Below are positions 1 to 9,746 of a stretch of 64,000 nucleotides of DNA, piece by piece; within the stretch, counting starts at the first letter, position 1; every line of letters begins with the position of its first letter. The stretch is from an uncultured Bacilli bacterium (GTDB taxonomy: Bacteria > Bacillota_I > Bacilli_A > RF39 > UBA660), in assembly GCA_910587325.1 (NCBI GenBank), contig CAJUKB010000003.1, forward strand, positions 32,435-96,434, written 5' to 3'. The notes under the pieces are model-generated. The model ran no database searches. It was not told where the DNA came from and saw only the letters and a list, made by a program, of their open reading frames with translations. The translations under genes were made by a program, and so were the position numbers.

Positions 1-429
1 CAGGAAAATCTAATTGAGGAAAAATGCAAAGGAAAGTATAAATATTACTTTTTAAGTGAAAAGGTAAAAAGTAATATTGAACAATTAAAAACAGCAGAAG
101 AAAAACAAGAACGTAGTCAAGATGTACTTTATAAAACATTATTTTCTAATATAATAAGTGGGTTACCAAATAATGTTTATGTTTCTTATCTTTCAAAAGA
201 TATTACATTTACTTTTGCGTATTTTTCTGGAATAGAATTAATGATGTTATTGTTTATATTAGGAATATATAGTTACGGGGAAGGACAAAACTTTTCTTCC
301 GTATTTGGAGTAAATGAATTGCTAGCCGTTGAAACAGAAAAAAATCTATTAACTAAATTTCAAACTTTTTTGTTTGAAGTTATTCAAAAATATAACCTGC
401 CTTTGGATGGAGAAAACAAAGAACGATAA
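1..429 (+). CDS. C-terminal part of an unrecognised protein (open at the left edge)
   Basis: The reading frame is open from base 1 and ends at a TAA at 427-429, giving 142 visible residues. The start lies outside the window. The visible part begins with a charged, probably helical stretch rich in Lys, Glu and Gln, followed by a more hydrophobic segment with an internal Met-Met pair near base 241. I do not recognise a family. The next gene starts 56 bases downstream with its own ribosome binding site, so the two could share a transcript, but nothing links their functions. Confidence 0.6.
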   Translation, partial: QENLIEEKCKGKYKYYFLSEKVKSNIEQLKTAEEKQERSQDVLYKTLFSNIISGLPNNVYVSYLSKDITFTFAYFSGIELMMLLFILGIYSYGEGQNFSSVFGVNELLAVETEKNLLTKFQTFLFEVIQKYNLPLDGENKER

Positions 430-485
430 AAAAAGATTGAAACTTTCAGAAAACTACGTTAAAATTTTAGTAGTGGTGGTTTAAA

Positions 486-1211
486 ATGGATAAAGATAAA
501 AAAATGTTGGTAAGTATATTATTACTTTTATTTGTATTTATGATTTTTATAGGTTTTATCGCTTTTCGTGATAAAAAAGAAGAAAGTGTCGTAAATTCAG
601 ATGCGATTACTTTTAAAAACGAATACGAATCCTTAAACAATGTTGTTCGTGACAAAGATGGAAGAACGATTAAAGAAATTTCTATATCTACTAATAATCC
701 TGTGGATATTGTAACAGAAGAAGAAGCCATTGCTTTACTTGAAAGTGGAACAGGAATACTTTATTTTGGTTTTCCGGATTGTCCTTGGTGTAGAAGTATG
801 TTACCAATATTACTTTCCACTTTAGATAATATGAATATTGATCGTCTTTCTTATTTGAATGTAAAGAGCATTCGCGATACTTTAGCCTTAGGTGAAAAAA
901 ATAAAGTGGAAGTTAAGGAAGAAGGAACAAAAGGATACTATAGATTGTTAGAGCTTATGGATAGTGTTTTAGACCCTTATTACTTAACAAATGAAGATGG
1001 TAAAAAAATTGATACAAAAGAAAAAAGACTTTACGCTCCAACAGTTGTGGCAGTTAAAGAAGGTAAAATAGTAGATATCCATGTAGGAACAGTCGAAAGC
1101 CAAGCAAGTGGTTATGATGAGTTAACGAAAGAACAGCAAGAAGAACTACAAAATCGTTTTATGGAACTTGTCCGTAAAGTTTACGATGTAGATTGCGATG
1201 AGGCTTGCTAA
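486..1211 (+). CDS. Membrane-anchored thioredoxin-fold protein
   Basis: The 241-residue product starts with a short basic segment and one hydrophobic helix (about residues 7-26) that should anchor it with the rest outside the cell. A thioredoxin-type active site C-P-W-C lies at residues 99-102, preceded by the strand ILYFGFPD that is typical of the fold. A thiol-disulfide oxidoreductase or bacteriocin-transport-accessory-like role is likely by family; the substrate is unknown. A second pair of cysteines lies at the extreme C-terminus (D-C-D-E-A-C). A GTGG-type ribosome binding site precedes the ATG. The gene ends at the left arm of a terminator hairpin, so it closes its transcription unit. 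Confidence 0.75.
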   Translation: MDKDKKMLVSILLLLFVFMIFIGFIAFRDKKEESVVNSDAITFKNEYESLNNVVRDKDGRTIKEISISTNNPVDIVTEEEAIALLESGTGILYFGFPDCPWCRSMLPILLSTLDNMNIDRLSYLNVKSIRDTLALGEKNKVEVKEEGTKGYYRLLELMDSVLDPYYLTNEDGKKIDTKEKRLYAPTVVAVKEGKIVDIHVGTVESQASGYDELTKEQQEELQNRFMELVRKVYDVDCDEAC

Positions 1212-1232
1212 AAGAGTGTATACTCTTTTTTT
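1211..1232 (+). terminator. Intrinsic terminator after the thioredoxin-fold gene
   Basis: AAAGAGT at 1211-1217 pairs with ACTCTTT at 1222-1228 around a 4-base loop, followed by a T run to 1232. The hairpin begins at the last base of the stop codon. Confidence 0.8.
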
Positions 1233-1337
1233 CGTGAATAAAATGCAAAGTAAACATTTCCCTAAAATGTAAAATGATATTTACTTTTTTTGTAAAATAA
1301 GTATTTTTTATACGTAAATTTTTATAATCGTGTTTTA

Positions 1338-1366
1338 TTGTTAAGTTTTTTGTTTAATGGTATACT
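1338..1366 (+). promoter_or_regulatory. Sigma-A-type promoter for the GH16 gene
   Basis: TTGTTA at 1338-1343 and TATACT at 1361-1366 are separated by 17 bases. The predicted start of transcription near 1373 rules out an in-frame ATG at 1357 and favours the ATG at 1384 as the start of translation. Confidence 0.65.
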
Positions 1367-1383
1367 TTTATAGAGTTGATATA

Positions 1384-2136
1384 ATGAAAATGAATGATTG
1401 TAAAAAGATAGTAGCAAATTTTGAAGAAGGAATTAATTTTAACGATTGGGTAATTATGAATCACCAATGGGGAACAAATAATGGTGGGTGTATACCAGAA
1501 AATCTTAGTCTAAATGAAGAAGGATTAATATTAAAGGCAAATGGTGATTTATACACGGGTCAAATAAAAGGAATTAATCATGATAAAGTAAAAATTGATA
1601 ATGGTAAAAGAACAGGTGCTGTATTAATGAGTAGAAATACTCTAGGACCTGGACGTTTTGAAATCCTTATGAAACCTTGCCTTAATTATGGTGTATGTTC
1701 TGCATTTTGGACTTGGTATGGGGATGGTGTACTTAACCATGAAATAGATGTAGAAATTCCTGGATGTTTAGATGATATCCCATCTTTTGAAATGATGCGT
1801 AACAATACATGGATTACTGAAAATGATTATGAAAAACATTTTACAAAAATAGATAATTTGCTTGATGGAAATTATCATAAATTTCGCTTTGATTGGCATA
1901 CGACACCTAAAAAAGTAGAGTTTTATTATGACGATAAACTTGTAAATATATGTACCACTAATATTCCGACTATTAAAGGTAATATTAATTTTGGTGTTTG
2001 GTTTCCAAATAAATGGGCTGGCAATCCTAATTTTAAAACTAGTGATATGTGTGTAAAATATTTTAAATATACACCTTTTCCTGAGTATTGTGAGGAAAAT
2101 AAAATTAATATTGTTAATGAACAGGGATTAATTTAA
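1384..2136 (+). CDS. Glycoside hydrolase family 16-like enzyme (endo-beta-glucanase fold)
   Basis: The GH16 catalytic signature E-I-D-V-E lies at residues 120-124 of this start, with the nucleophile Glu120, Asp122 and the acid/base Glu124 all present. Upstream aromatic residues (FWTWYGDG) match the substrate cleft of the family, and the 250-residue length fits a single jelly-roll domain. GH16 enzymes cleave beta-1,3/1,4-linked glucans or galactans. Most are secreted, but no signal peptide is seen here, so either the enzyme is cytoplasmic or it leaves by another route. The ATG at 1384 was chosen because an upstream in-frame ATG overlaps the promoter -10 box. The gene is monocistronic in its surroundings. 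Confidence 0.8.
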   Translation: MKMNDCKKIVANFEEGINFNDWVIMNHQWGTNNGGCIPENLSLNEEGLILKANGDLYTGQIKGINHDKVKIDNGKRTGAVLMSRNTLGPGRFEILMKPCLNYGVCSAFWTWYGDGVLNHEIDVEIPGCLDDIPSFEMMRNNTWITENDYEKHFTKIDNLLDGNYHKFRFDWHTTPKKVEFYYDDKLVNICTTNIPTIKGNINFGVWFPNKWAGNPNFKTSDMCVKYFKYTPFPEYCEENKINIVNEQGLI

Positions 2137-2269
2137 ATTAAAGATAGAGAAATTTAATATTAAAGGAATAAACACAAAGCTAATTAATATTAAAAAAAAC
2201 AAGAAAGAACTTTTTTAAACGAAAAAATAGAAAATAAGTTATAATAGATATAGATTTGAGGTGTATGCT

Positions 2270-3541
2270 ATGAAAATGATTACGTTACTTCCTGCCGACA
2301 AATATATGGTAGTAAACAAAACCATCCTTACAGATAAAGAACGTAAGAATTTGATTAGCTTATATGAACCCGTGATTGGCTACGCTGCTGTAAGTTTGTA
2401 TTTAACTTTATGGCGAGATTTAGACAGGCTAGAACTTGTCAGTATGGATTATACGCATCATCATTTAATGAGTTTATTAAAGTGTAATTTAGAAACGATT
2501 AAAAATGCAAGGATGGCTTTGGAATCTGTTGGGTTAATTAAAACCTATGTAAAACAAGGAGATTTAAATAGTTACGTATATGAACTTTATTCTCCGCTAA
2601 ATCCAAAAGAATTTTTTGCCCATCCTATCTTTAGTGTCATTTTATATAACAATTTAGGAAAATACGAATACGAATTATTAAAAAAAGAATTTCAAGAATA
2701 CAAGATTGATTTAAAAGAATACCAAGATATTACAGCGACTTTAGATACTACCTATAAAGCAACATCTAATGTAAGTTTTGATGCAGTAGGAACTATAGAA
2801 AATACTCTAACTTTACAAGACCAAGTGGATTTTGATATGCTTTTTTCTTCTATTCCAAAGGGTATATTAAACGAACGAAGTATTAATAAAAAGTTAAAAG
2901 AACTAATTAACAACTTAGCATTTATTTACAATTTAGATACATTAAAAATGACGGAATTGATTCGCTTAGTAATTAATGAAAAAGGATATATAGATAAGGA
3001 AGAATTACGAAAAACGGCTAGGAAGTATTACCAATACAACAACAATGGAAAATTGCCAACTCTTGTATATCGAACGCAACCGGAGTATTTAAAAAATCCT
3101 TTAGGAGACAATTCTAATCGTGGAAAAATTATTGCCGTGTTTGAAAATACAAGTCCTTATGATTTTTTAAAAAGTAAATATAAGGGTGCAAATCCCACAA
3201 GTAGAGATTTAAAACTTTTGGAGATGCTTTTAATTGATTTAAACTTAAAGCCTGCCGTTGTAAATGTTTTAATTGATTATGTTCTAAAAAAGAATGACAA
3301 TAAACTTAACCAAGCATTTGTAGAAACTATAGCAGGGCAATGGAAAAGAATGAATATAGAAACAGCAGAAGATGCTATGAATGTTGCTGAAAAAGAACAT
3401 AAAAAATATAGTAAGAAAATTACAAATCCAAAAGTAGATAAGACTATAGAGCCGGTTTGGTTTAATGAAAAACTAGAAAGTGATGCGATGAGTGAGGAAG
3501 AAACAGAAGAACTTGCAAGTATTTTAGATAAGTATAAGTAG
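2270..3541 (+). CDS. dnaB: Helicase loader / replication initiation protein of the DnaB(Bacillus)/DnaD family
   Basis: The product (423 residues) has the N-terminal winged-helix-like region and the C-terminal DnaD-like alpha-helical region (about residues 305-390, with the conserved run of Leu/Ile and the W-x-R-M segment) of the Bacillus DnaB family. In Bacilli this protein works with DnaD and DnaI to load the replicative helicase at the origin and during restart. The start is the ATG at 2270, placed 6 bases after a GAGGTG ribosome binding site; a GTG at 2261 lies inside that site and is not used. A -10 TATAAT lies at 2240-2245. dnaI follows in the same direction, but an ABC exporter gene is inserted between them. 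Confidence 0.85.
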   Translation: MKMITLLPADKYMVVNKTILTDKERKNLISLYEPVIGYAAVSLYLTLWRDLDRLELVSMDYTHHHLMSLLKCNLETIKNARMALESVGLIKTYVKQGDLNSYVYELYSPLNPKEFFAHPIFSVILYNNLGKYEYELLKKEFQEYKIDLKEYQDITATLDTTYKATSNVSFDAVGTIENTLTLQDQVDFDMLFSSIPKGILNERSINKKLKELINNLAFIYNLDTLKMTELIRLVINEKGYIDKEELRKTARKYYQYNNNGKLPTLVYRTQPEYLKNPLGDNSNRGKIIAVFENTSPYDFLKSKYKGANPTSRDLKLLEMLLIDLNLKPAVVNVLIDYVLKKNDNKLNQAFVETIAGQWKRMNIETAEDAMNVAEKEHKKYSKKITNPKVDKTIEPVWFNEKLESDAMSEEETEELASILDKYK

Positions 3542-3550
3542 GGTGGTTTT

Positions 3551-5272
3551 ATGAAGAAATCTTTATTTTACAAAACTATTTTTTCATCTTTTAAGAAACG
3601 CAAATTCCAAATCACGATTTTGCTTATTTTGGAATTTAGTTCTTTTGTTTTTGGATTGATTTTCCCTTATTTTAGCGCTAAACTCATGCAAGCCATTAGT
3701 ATAGTAGATTTGCATGCCGTTTTAAAGTTTGCTTTTCTTTTATTAATACTAGATTTAATTCAACAAACAATGTATTTTTTTCGTAGAGAAAAAGAAATTT
3801 CTTTTGAAGAAGGAGTTTCTTTAGAATTACAAGCCTTAATCTCCAAAGAATTGTTTTCTTTAGAACAAAAGAATTTTGATGAAAAAGGAAGTAACTTTTT
3901 TTCTTCCCGTGTAAATGGTGATACAAGAAACGTTGTATCCTTTTTGTCTCGTTTTACTTATCGCATTACTTCTCTTTTAGAATCTTGCGGAGTTTTAATT
4001 TATATTTTTATCATGAGTGTACCTATTGGTATTTATCTTGTATGTAGTTCTCTTATTTTATTTTTTGTTCGTTATTACTCTTCAAAAAAACGCCAAGCCC
4101 AAAGAAAACAAGAGGATGCTAAAAAAGAGGGGTATGCAAGTACTTTTACAGAAATTATAAGAGGAATACGGGATATTAAAGTTCTAAATTTAAGAGAAGA
4201 AATGGTACATAAAACATTAAAAGACCAAAAACAAATAAATGAATTGCATAAAACAAATCGTAAGGTTATGTATAAATATGAAGAGATAAAATGGATACTT
4301 CGTAAAGTAATTGATTTTGGCGTATACGTATTAGCTGTATATTTAATTACCCGAAATAAGTTTTTAGGACTTAATCTCATTGTTCTTTACACCTATAAAA
4401 ATCAAGCCTTTGGGTTATTTGACCATATTAGTTTTCTAATAGAAGATAGTATGGATTTAAAATATACGGTGAATCGTTTGTATGAACTTGTAGATGGGAA
4501 TACCTATACAAAAGAAAGTTTTGGAACAAAGTATTTGTCTTCTTTAAAAGGAGAGATAGAATTTCAAAATGTTAGTTTTGGGTATCGTGAGGAAGAGCAT
4601 GTTTTAAAAGATGTTTCGTTTCATATCAAACCTAATGATACCGTTGGTTTTGTTGGGAAAAGTGGAGCAGGAAAATCAACAATTTTTGGTCTTATTCCAA
4701 AACTATATAGTTGCAGCGAAGGAAATATTTTATTAGATGGAACTTCTATCTATGAGTTAAGTGAACAAACCATTCGTGAAAATATTTCCGTGATTACGCA
4801 GAATCCCTATCTTTTTAATATGAGCATTCGTGAGAATTTAAAAATTGTAAATCCAAACACAACAGAGGAAGAAATGATAAAAAATTGTAAACTATGTGCT
4901 TTTCATGATTACGTAGAGAGTTTGCCTGATGGATATGATACATTCATTGGAGAAGGGGGAGTGATTTTATCCGGGGGATTACGCCAACGACTTGCTATTG
5001 CTAGAGCCCTTATGAAAAAAAGTGAAATTATTCTTCTTGATGAGGCCACAAGTTCTTTAGATAATGAAACGCAAGATTTTATCAAAAATTCAATAGAAAA
5101 AATAAGTAAGAATTATACAATTCTCATTATTGCCCATCGTTTATCCACGGTTAAAGATTGTGATTATATTATTGTTCTAGATGAAGGAAAAGTAGTTGGA
5201 ATTGGAAGTCATGAAGAATTAATAAAAAAGAACAAATATTATAAAAATTTATACAAACATGAATTATCCTAA
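3551..5272 (+). CDS. ABC exporter, fused membrane and ATPase domains
   Basis: The 573-residue product has an N-terminal six-helix exporter domain (about 1-310) and a C-terminal nucleotide-binding domain with Walker A (GKSGAGKST, near residue 367), signature LSGG, Walker B (IILLDEATSSLD) and the H-loop His in AHRLSTV. It is a half-transporter that should act as a homodimer. The Q-loop and D-loop are intact, so it should be active. Substrate cannot be told from sequence. It starts 9 bases after dnaB and lies between dnaB and dnaI, so it is probably co-transcribed with helicase-loading genes, which is not the usual Bacillus arrangement. Confidence 0.85.
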   Translation: MKKSLFYKTIFSSFKKRKFQITILLILEFSSFVFGLIFPYFSAKLMQAISIVDLHAVLKFAFLLLILDLIQQTMYFFRREKEISFEEGVSLELQALISKELFSLEQKNFDEKGSNFFSSRVNGDTRNVVSFLSRFTYRITSLLESCGVLIYIFIMSVPIGIYLVCSSLILFFVRYYSSKKRQAQRKQEDAKKEGYASTFTEIIRGIRDIKVLNLREEMVHKTLKDQKQINELHKTNRKVMYKYEEIKWILRKVIDFGVYVLAVYLITRNKFLGLNLIVLYTYKNQAFGLFDHISFLIEDSMDLKYTVNRLYELVDGNTYTKESFGTKYLSSLKGEIEFQNVSFGYREEEHVLKDVSFHIKPNDTVGFVGKSGAGKSTIFGLIPKLYSCSEGNILLDGTSIYELSEQTIRENISVITQNPYLFNMSIRENLKIVNPNTTEEEMIKNCKLCAFHDYVESLPDGYDTFIGEGGVILSGGLRQRLAIARALMKKSEIILLDEATSSLDNETQDFIKNSIEKISKNYTILIIAHRLSTVKDCDYIIVLDEGKVVGIGSHEELIKKNKYYKNLYKHELS

Positions 5273-5332
5273 CTTTTCTTCTTGTAAACATGGTTAAGTT
5301 TCGTTAAAATTGATATATAGGAAGTGAAATCT

Positions 5333-6205
5333 ATGCCTTTAGTAAGTGGAATGGAATTAAAAAGTAATAAATTAGAATTAGAAAAAAACTTTGAAGAAGC
5401 TTGCCTTTCAAAAGAATTTGTGATGTTAGTAAAGTCTTTAAAATTGGATAAAACTTCTGCTATGAAGAAGACTATTAAGTTACAAGAAACTTTAGAAGAA
5501 AAAAGTCATTGTAAGAATTGTAAGGGAACGTTTATGTGTAAAAATGCTTATAACGGACATGTATTAATTCCTACTAAAAAAGAAAATAGAATTTACTTTA
5601 CTTATATGCCTTGTAAATATGAAGAGCAAATACTAGAAAAAAACAAGCAAAATGAACGCAAAGTACGTATGAAAGATATTGATACAAAAGATAAAAAACA
5701 ACTAAGCATTATAAAATGGATGGATAGCTTTTATGAAAATTATGATTTAGCGAAAAATAGTAAGGGTTTGTATTTACATGGCAGTTTTGGTTCAGGAAAA
5801 ACTTACCTTTTAACTGCATTATTAAATGAATTAGAAATCACCAAACATGTGTCAGTCGAAATGGTTTATTTTCCGGAAGTACTTCGTTCTATAAAAGAAG
5901 ATTTTGATGCTTTTGGGTACAAAATGCAAAGGTTTATGAATGTTGATATTTTACTTTTGGATGATATTGGAGCTGAAAAGGTAACGGAGTGGGGGCGTGA
6001 TGAAGTGTTAGGAACCATTTTACAACATAGAATGGAAAAAAATAAAACAACATTTTTTACATCTAATTTAACCATAAAAGAATTAGAAACCAATTTATCC
6101 ATTGCAAATAATAGTGTAGATAAGGTAAAATCTAGAAGAATTATTGAAAGAATTAAACAATTAAGCGTGGATATGGAACTTGTAAGTGAAAATAGAAGGG
6201 ACTAG
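5333..6205 (+). CDS. dnaI: Primosomal helicase loader DnaI
   Basis: The 290-residue protein has an N-terminal domain with a cysteine cluster (C-K-N-C and a downstream C-x-N) matching the zinc-binding helicase-contact domain of DnaI, then an AAA+ domain with Walker A (GSFGSGKTY, near residue 150) and Walker B (ILLLDDIG). DnaI delivers the hexameric replicative helicase to DNA. A GTG at 5324 is in frame but overlaps the GGAAGTG ribosome binding site, so the ATG at 5333, 6 bases downstream, is preferred. The hydrogenase gene starts 3 bases after the stop, which suggests one transcript. Confidence 0.87.
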   Translation: MPLVSGMELKSNKLELEKNFEEACLSKEFVMLVKSLKLDKTSAMKKTIKLQETLEEKSHCKNCKGTFMCKNAYNGHVLIPTKKENRIYFTYMPCKYEEQILEKNKQNERKVRMKDIDTKDKKQLSIIKWMDSFYENYDLAKNSKGLYLHGSFGSGKTYLLTALLNELEITKHVSVEMVYFPEVLRSIKEDFDAFGYKMQRFMNVDILLLDDIGAEKVTEWGRDEVLGTILQHRMEKNKTTFFTSNLTIKELETNLSIANNSVDKVKSRRIIERIKQLSVDMELVSENRRD

Positions 6206-6208
6206 CAA

Positions 6209-7471
6209 ATGACAAAAGTAACAATTGGAGAAGATAACGCCTCTTTACAAAGAATTAGCGAAAAATGTATTGATTGTGGGCAATGTTTAGAAACTTGTAA
6301 AAGTAAAAATCATTTAGTAAGTGAAGATTGTATAAATTGTGGGCAATGTATTATGACTTGTCCCATGGGCGCGTTAGTTCCAAAATACAATTACAAAGAA
6401 GTTTTTGCCAATATTTATGATGAAGAAAAAATTACAGTAGTTAGTATTAGTCCTGCTGTACGTGTAGCTATTGGAGATGAGTTTGGGTTTGCACCAGGAG
6501 AGTTTTTAGAAAGAAAATTAGTAGGAGTATTAAAGAATCTTGGCTTTGATTATGTGTTGGATACGACTTTTGGAGCGGATTTAACCATTATGGAAGAAGC
6601 AACAGAACTTGTGAATAGAATAAAAAGAAATGAAAATTTACCTATGTTTACAAGTTGCTGTCCTTCATGGGTTTTCTATATGGAAAAATACCATCCCGAA
6701 GATTTAAATCATTTATCCACTTGTAAAAGTCCAATTGGTATGCAAGGAGCAATTATTAAAAGTTATTTTGCAAAGATGAAAAATTTAAATCCATTTGATA
6801 TTGTGACAGTTTCTCTTGCTCCATGTGTTTCTAAAAAAAGTGAAATAAAGAATGATTCCAATAATGACTATGTAATAACAACGAGTGAGCTTGCTATGTT
6901 AATAAGGGAACAAGAAATTGATTTTAAAATGTGTGAAGAAAAAGAATTTGATTCCTTACTTGGAAAGGGAAGTGGAGCAGGGGTCATTTTTGGAACTAGT
7001 GGTGGAGTTATGGAAGCCGCATTACGTACAGCCTATTATTTGCTTAATAAAAAGAGTGCTCCAAAGGATTTCTTTGAGTTAAAAAGTATTAGGGGAAATG
7101 CTCCTATTAAAGAAGCCAATGTGGATTTAGGAACTCTTAAAATCAAAGTTGCCGTTGTATATGGTATATCCAATATAGAAAAAATATATGAATCTTTAAG
7201 TGAATATACTTTTGTAGAAGTGATGACTTGTCCTACCGGCTGTATTGGAGGTGGAGGACAACCAATTTTACCAATGCAAAGAGTAGCAAGTACAATAGAG
7301 GCTAGAAGCAAAAGCTTATATGAGAATGATGCAAGTCTAAAGAATCGTTCTAGTTATGAAAATAAAGATGTTAAAAAGGTTCGTGAAACATTAGAAGAAA
7401 AAACAAAAGTGTTGCTTTATCAAGAATATGCTGATAAATCGCATTTACTTAAAGTGGTGAATAAGGAGTAA
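6209..7471 (+). CDS. [FeFe]-hydrogenase, short ferredoxin-type
   Basis: Two N-terminal 4Fe-4S ferredoxin motifs of the C-x2-C-x2-C-x3-C type are followed by the H-cluster domain with its three signatures: TSCCPSW, APCVSKKSE and a C-terminal MTCPTGCIGGGGQP. All four H-cluster cysteines and the neighbouring proton-relay cysteine are present, so the enzyme should be active in hydrogen turnover with reduced ferredoxin. The second signature has Ala where prototypic enzymes have Met, so this is not a textbook group A enzyme; it may belong to a group B-like set. The gene follows dnaI by 3 bases and ends in a terminator. Maturases HydE/F/G are not in the window. Confidence 0.88.
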   Translation: MTKVTIGEDNASLQRISEKCIDCGQCLETCKSKNHLVSEDCINCGQCIMTCPMGALVPKYNYKEVFANIYDEEKITVVSISPAVRVAIGDEFGFAPGEFLERKLVGVLKNLGFDYVLDTTFGADLTIMEEATELVNRIKRNENLPMFTSCCPSWVFYMEKYHPEDLNHLSTCKSPIGMQGAIIKSYFAKMKNLNPFDIVTVSLAPCVSKKSEIKNDSNNDYVITTSELAMLIREQEIDFKMCEEKEFDSLLGKGSGAGVIFGTSGGVMEAALRTAYYLLNKKSAPKDFFELKSIRGNAPIKEANVDLGTLKIKVAVVYGISNIEKIYESLSEYTFVEVMTCPTGCIGGGGQPILPMQRVASTIEARSKSLYENDASLKNRSSYENKDVKKVRETLEEKTKVLLYQEYADKSHLLKVVNKE

Positions 7472-7484
7472 ATCCTTATTTTTT
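7461..7484 (+). terminator. Intrinsic terminator overlapping the hydrogenase stop codon
   Basis: ATAAGGA at 7461-7467 pairs with TCCTTAT at 7473-7479 around a 5-base loop that contains the TAA stop, followed by a T run. Confidence 0.75.
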
Positions 7485-7534
7485 CATATTTTAAGGAAAA
7501 GAATCCAAAATAGTAATAGACTTTCAAACACAAA

Positions 7535-7576
7535 TTAGCACTTATTATTGACAAGTGCTAATTTTAGCAGTATAGT
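7535..7576 (+). promoter_or_regulatory. CIRCE operator nested in the clpB promoter
   Basis: TTAGCACTT at 7535-7543 and AAGTGCTAA at 7553-7561 form the 9-9-9 inverted repeat of the CIRCE element, the binding site of the heat-shock repressor HrcA. A perfect -35 TTGACA lies at 7548-7553, inside the spacer and the first base of the right arm. A -10 TATAGT lies at 7571-7576, 17 bases further on. Bound HrcA would cover the -35 box directly, so clpB should be derepressed by heat or misfolded protein. Confidence 0.93.
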
Positions 7577-7599
7577 ACTTTTTAGAAAAGAGGGATACT

Positions 7600-9714
7600 A
7601 TGTACAACAATGCCGAAGAAAAAGAAAATGTATTAGAAAAATATGGTCGCGATATTGTGGCAAGTGTTATAGATAATAAAATCGACCCGGTAATTGGTAG
7701 AGATGAGGAAATACGGGATGTCGTTCGCATTCTTTCTAGAAAAACCAAGAATAATCCTGTTTTGATTGGAGAACCAGGAGTAGGAAAGACAGCAATTGTA
7801 GAAGGTCTTGCTGAGCGCATTGTAGCAGGTGATGTACCCAATAGTTTAAAAAATAAACGTATTTGGGAACTAGATATGGGAGCACTTGTAGCAGGAGCTA
7901 AATATCGTGGTGAATTTGAAGAACGATTAAAAGCAGTCCTAAAAGAAGTGAAAGAATCTAATGGTGACATTATTATGTTTATTGATGAGATTCATATGAT
8001 TGTTGGGGCAGGAGAGACGGGTGCTATGGACGCTGGCAATATGTTAAAACCGATGCTTGCTCGTGGTGAGATTAAACTAATTGGGGCAACTACTTTAAAT
8101 GAATATCGCAAGTATATAGAGAAAGATGGAGCTTTGGAAAGAAGACTTCAAAAAGTATTAGTGAGTGAACCAAATGTCATGGATACGATTACAATATTAC
8201 GTGGTCTAAAAGAAAGGTTTGAAGTTTATCATAAAGTAAGTATTAAAGATAATGCTTTAGTTGCTGCTGCAACACTTAGTGACAGATATATTACAGATAG
8301 ATTCTTACCCGATAAAGCAATTGATTTAGTAGATGAAGCTTGTGCAACAATAAAGATGCAAATGGATTCTGTTCCTGTAGAACTTGATACATTAACACGT
8401 GACATTATGCGCTTAGAAATTGAAAGAGAAGCTCTAAAAAAAGAAAAAGATGAAATATCGCGTAGTCGTTTAGAAAAAATAAAAGAGGAAGTAGAAGAAT
8501 TAAAAACAAAAGAAAAAGACATGCGTGCGTCTTGGGAAAAAGAAAAAGAAATAAATGAAACCATTGGAAAGAAAAAAGAGGAATTAGAAAGTGCTCGTCA
8601 TAATCTTGCTATGGCAGAAAATAACTATGACTTAGAAACGAGTGCTAAGCTACGTCACGGAGTGATTCCAACTCTTGAACGTGAATTAACAGAATTAAAA
8701 AGCAATAATCAAAATTCTATGCTTTCGGATAGGGTGAGTGATGAAGATATTGCAAGTGTCGTATCTAAATGGACCAATATTCCGGTTTCTAAACTAGTAA
8801 GTGGAGAAAAAGAAAAATTACTACATTTAGAAGAGAATTTACGTAGTCGTGTAAAAGGACAAGATACAGCTTTAAAACTTGTAAGTGAAGCAATTATTCG
8901 CGCTAGAAGTGGAATTAAAGACCCAAATCGTCCAATAGGTTCCTTTATCTTTTTAGGACCAACAGGGGTTGGGAAAACTGAGGTAGCCAAAAGCCTGGCT
9001 AATTCGTTATTTGATGATGAAAGACATATGATTCGGATTGATTGCTCTGAATACATGGAAGCATTTAATGTAAGTCGCCTAGTAGGAGCTCCTCCAGGAT
9101 ACGTTGGCTATGACGAAGGAGGACAATTAACGGAAGCGGTACGAAGAAATCCTTTCTCCATTGTTTTATTTGATGAAATTGAAAAGGCCCATCGGGATGT
9201 ATTTAATATCCTTTTACAAATACTTGATGATGGACGTATCACGGACAGCCAAGGTAGAACCATTGATTTTAAAAATACCATTATCATTATGACAAGTAAT
9301 TTAGGGAGTGAATATATTCTAGATGAAACTGAGAATAGCGAATCTTTCGTTATGAATGAACTAAAAAATACTTTTAGACCTGAATTTATCAATCGTATAG
9401 ATGAAATTATTGTCTTTAAGTCCTTAACGAAAGAAGTGATTTATGCTATTTTAGATAAAATTATTTTGGAAATTGAGGCACGTTTAGTACCAAGTAATAT
9501 TCATATAGAACTTTCTAGGGAAGCTCGCGAAAAGATTATAGAAGAATCCTATGATAAGAATTATGGAGCACGTCCAATAAAACGATATGTCACCCGTAAT
9601 ATTGAAACATTACTTGCAAACTTAATTTTAGAGGATAAAGTGAAGTTTAATGATACTTTAGTGATTGAGTGTAAAAGTAACGCATTTGAAATTAAAGTGA
9701 AAGAAAATATATAA
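7600..9714 (+). CDS. clpB: ClpB disaggregase lacking the N-terminal domain
   Basis: The 704-residue protein has two AAA+ modules, Walker A at about 57-64 (GEPGVGKT) and about 454 (GPTGVGKT), separated by a long charged coiled-coil middle domain (about 260-385) typical of ClpB. It lacks the roughly 150-residue Clp N domain: AAA-1 begins almost at once with the conserved LEKYGRDI segment. No ClpP-binding loop is evident, which favours ClpB over ClpC/ClpA. ClpB works with DnaK to rescue aggregated protein. The short form is like that of mollicutes. CIRCE control upstream makes it part of the HrcA regulon. The ATG at 7600 follows an AGAGGG ribosome binding site. Confidence 0.92.
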   Translation: MYNNAEEKENVLEKYGRDIVASVIDNKIDPVIGRDEEIRDVVRILSRKTKNNPVLIGEPGVGKTAIVEGLAERIVAGDVPNSLKNKRIWELDMGALVAGAKYRGEFEERLKAVLKEVKESNGDIIMFIDEIHMIVGAGETGAMDAGNMLKPMLARGEIKLIGATTLNEYRKYIEKDGALERRLQKVLVSEPNVMDTITILRGLKERFEVYHKVSIKDNALVAAATLSDRYITDRFLPDKAIDLVDEACATIKMQMDSVPVELDTLTRDIMRLEIEREALKKEKDEISRSRLEKIKEEVEELKTKEKDMRASWEKEKEINETIGKKKEELESARHNLAMAENNYDLETSAKLRHGVIPTLERELTELKSNNQNSMLSDRVSDEDIASVVSKWTNIPVSKLVSGEKEKLLHLEENLRSRVKGQDTALKLVSEAIIRARSGIKDPNRPIGSFIFLGPTGVGKTEVAKSLANSLFDDERHMIRIDCSEYMEAFNVSRLVGAPPGYVGYDEGGQLTEAVRRNPFSIVLFDEIEKAHRDVFNILLQILDDGRITDSQGRTIDFKNTIIIMTSNLGSEYILDETENSESFVMNELKNTFRPEFINRIDEIIVFKSLTKEVIYAILDKIILEIEARLVPSNIHIELSREAREKIIEESYDKNYGARPIKRYVTRNIETLLANLILEDKVKFNDTLVIECKSNAFEIKVKENI

Positions 9715-9746
9715 AACATAATTTTTTACTAATTTTGTTAAAAGTG

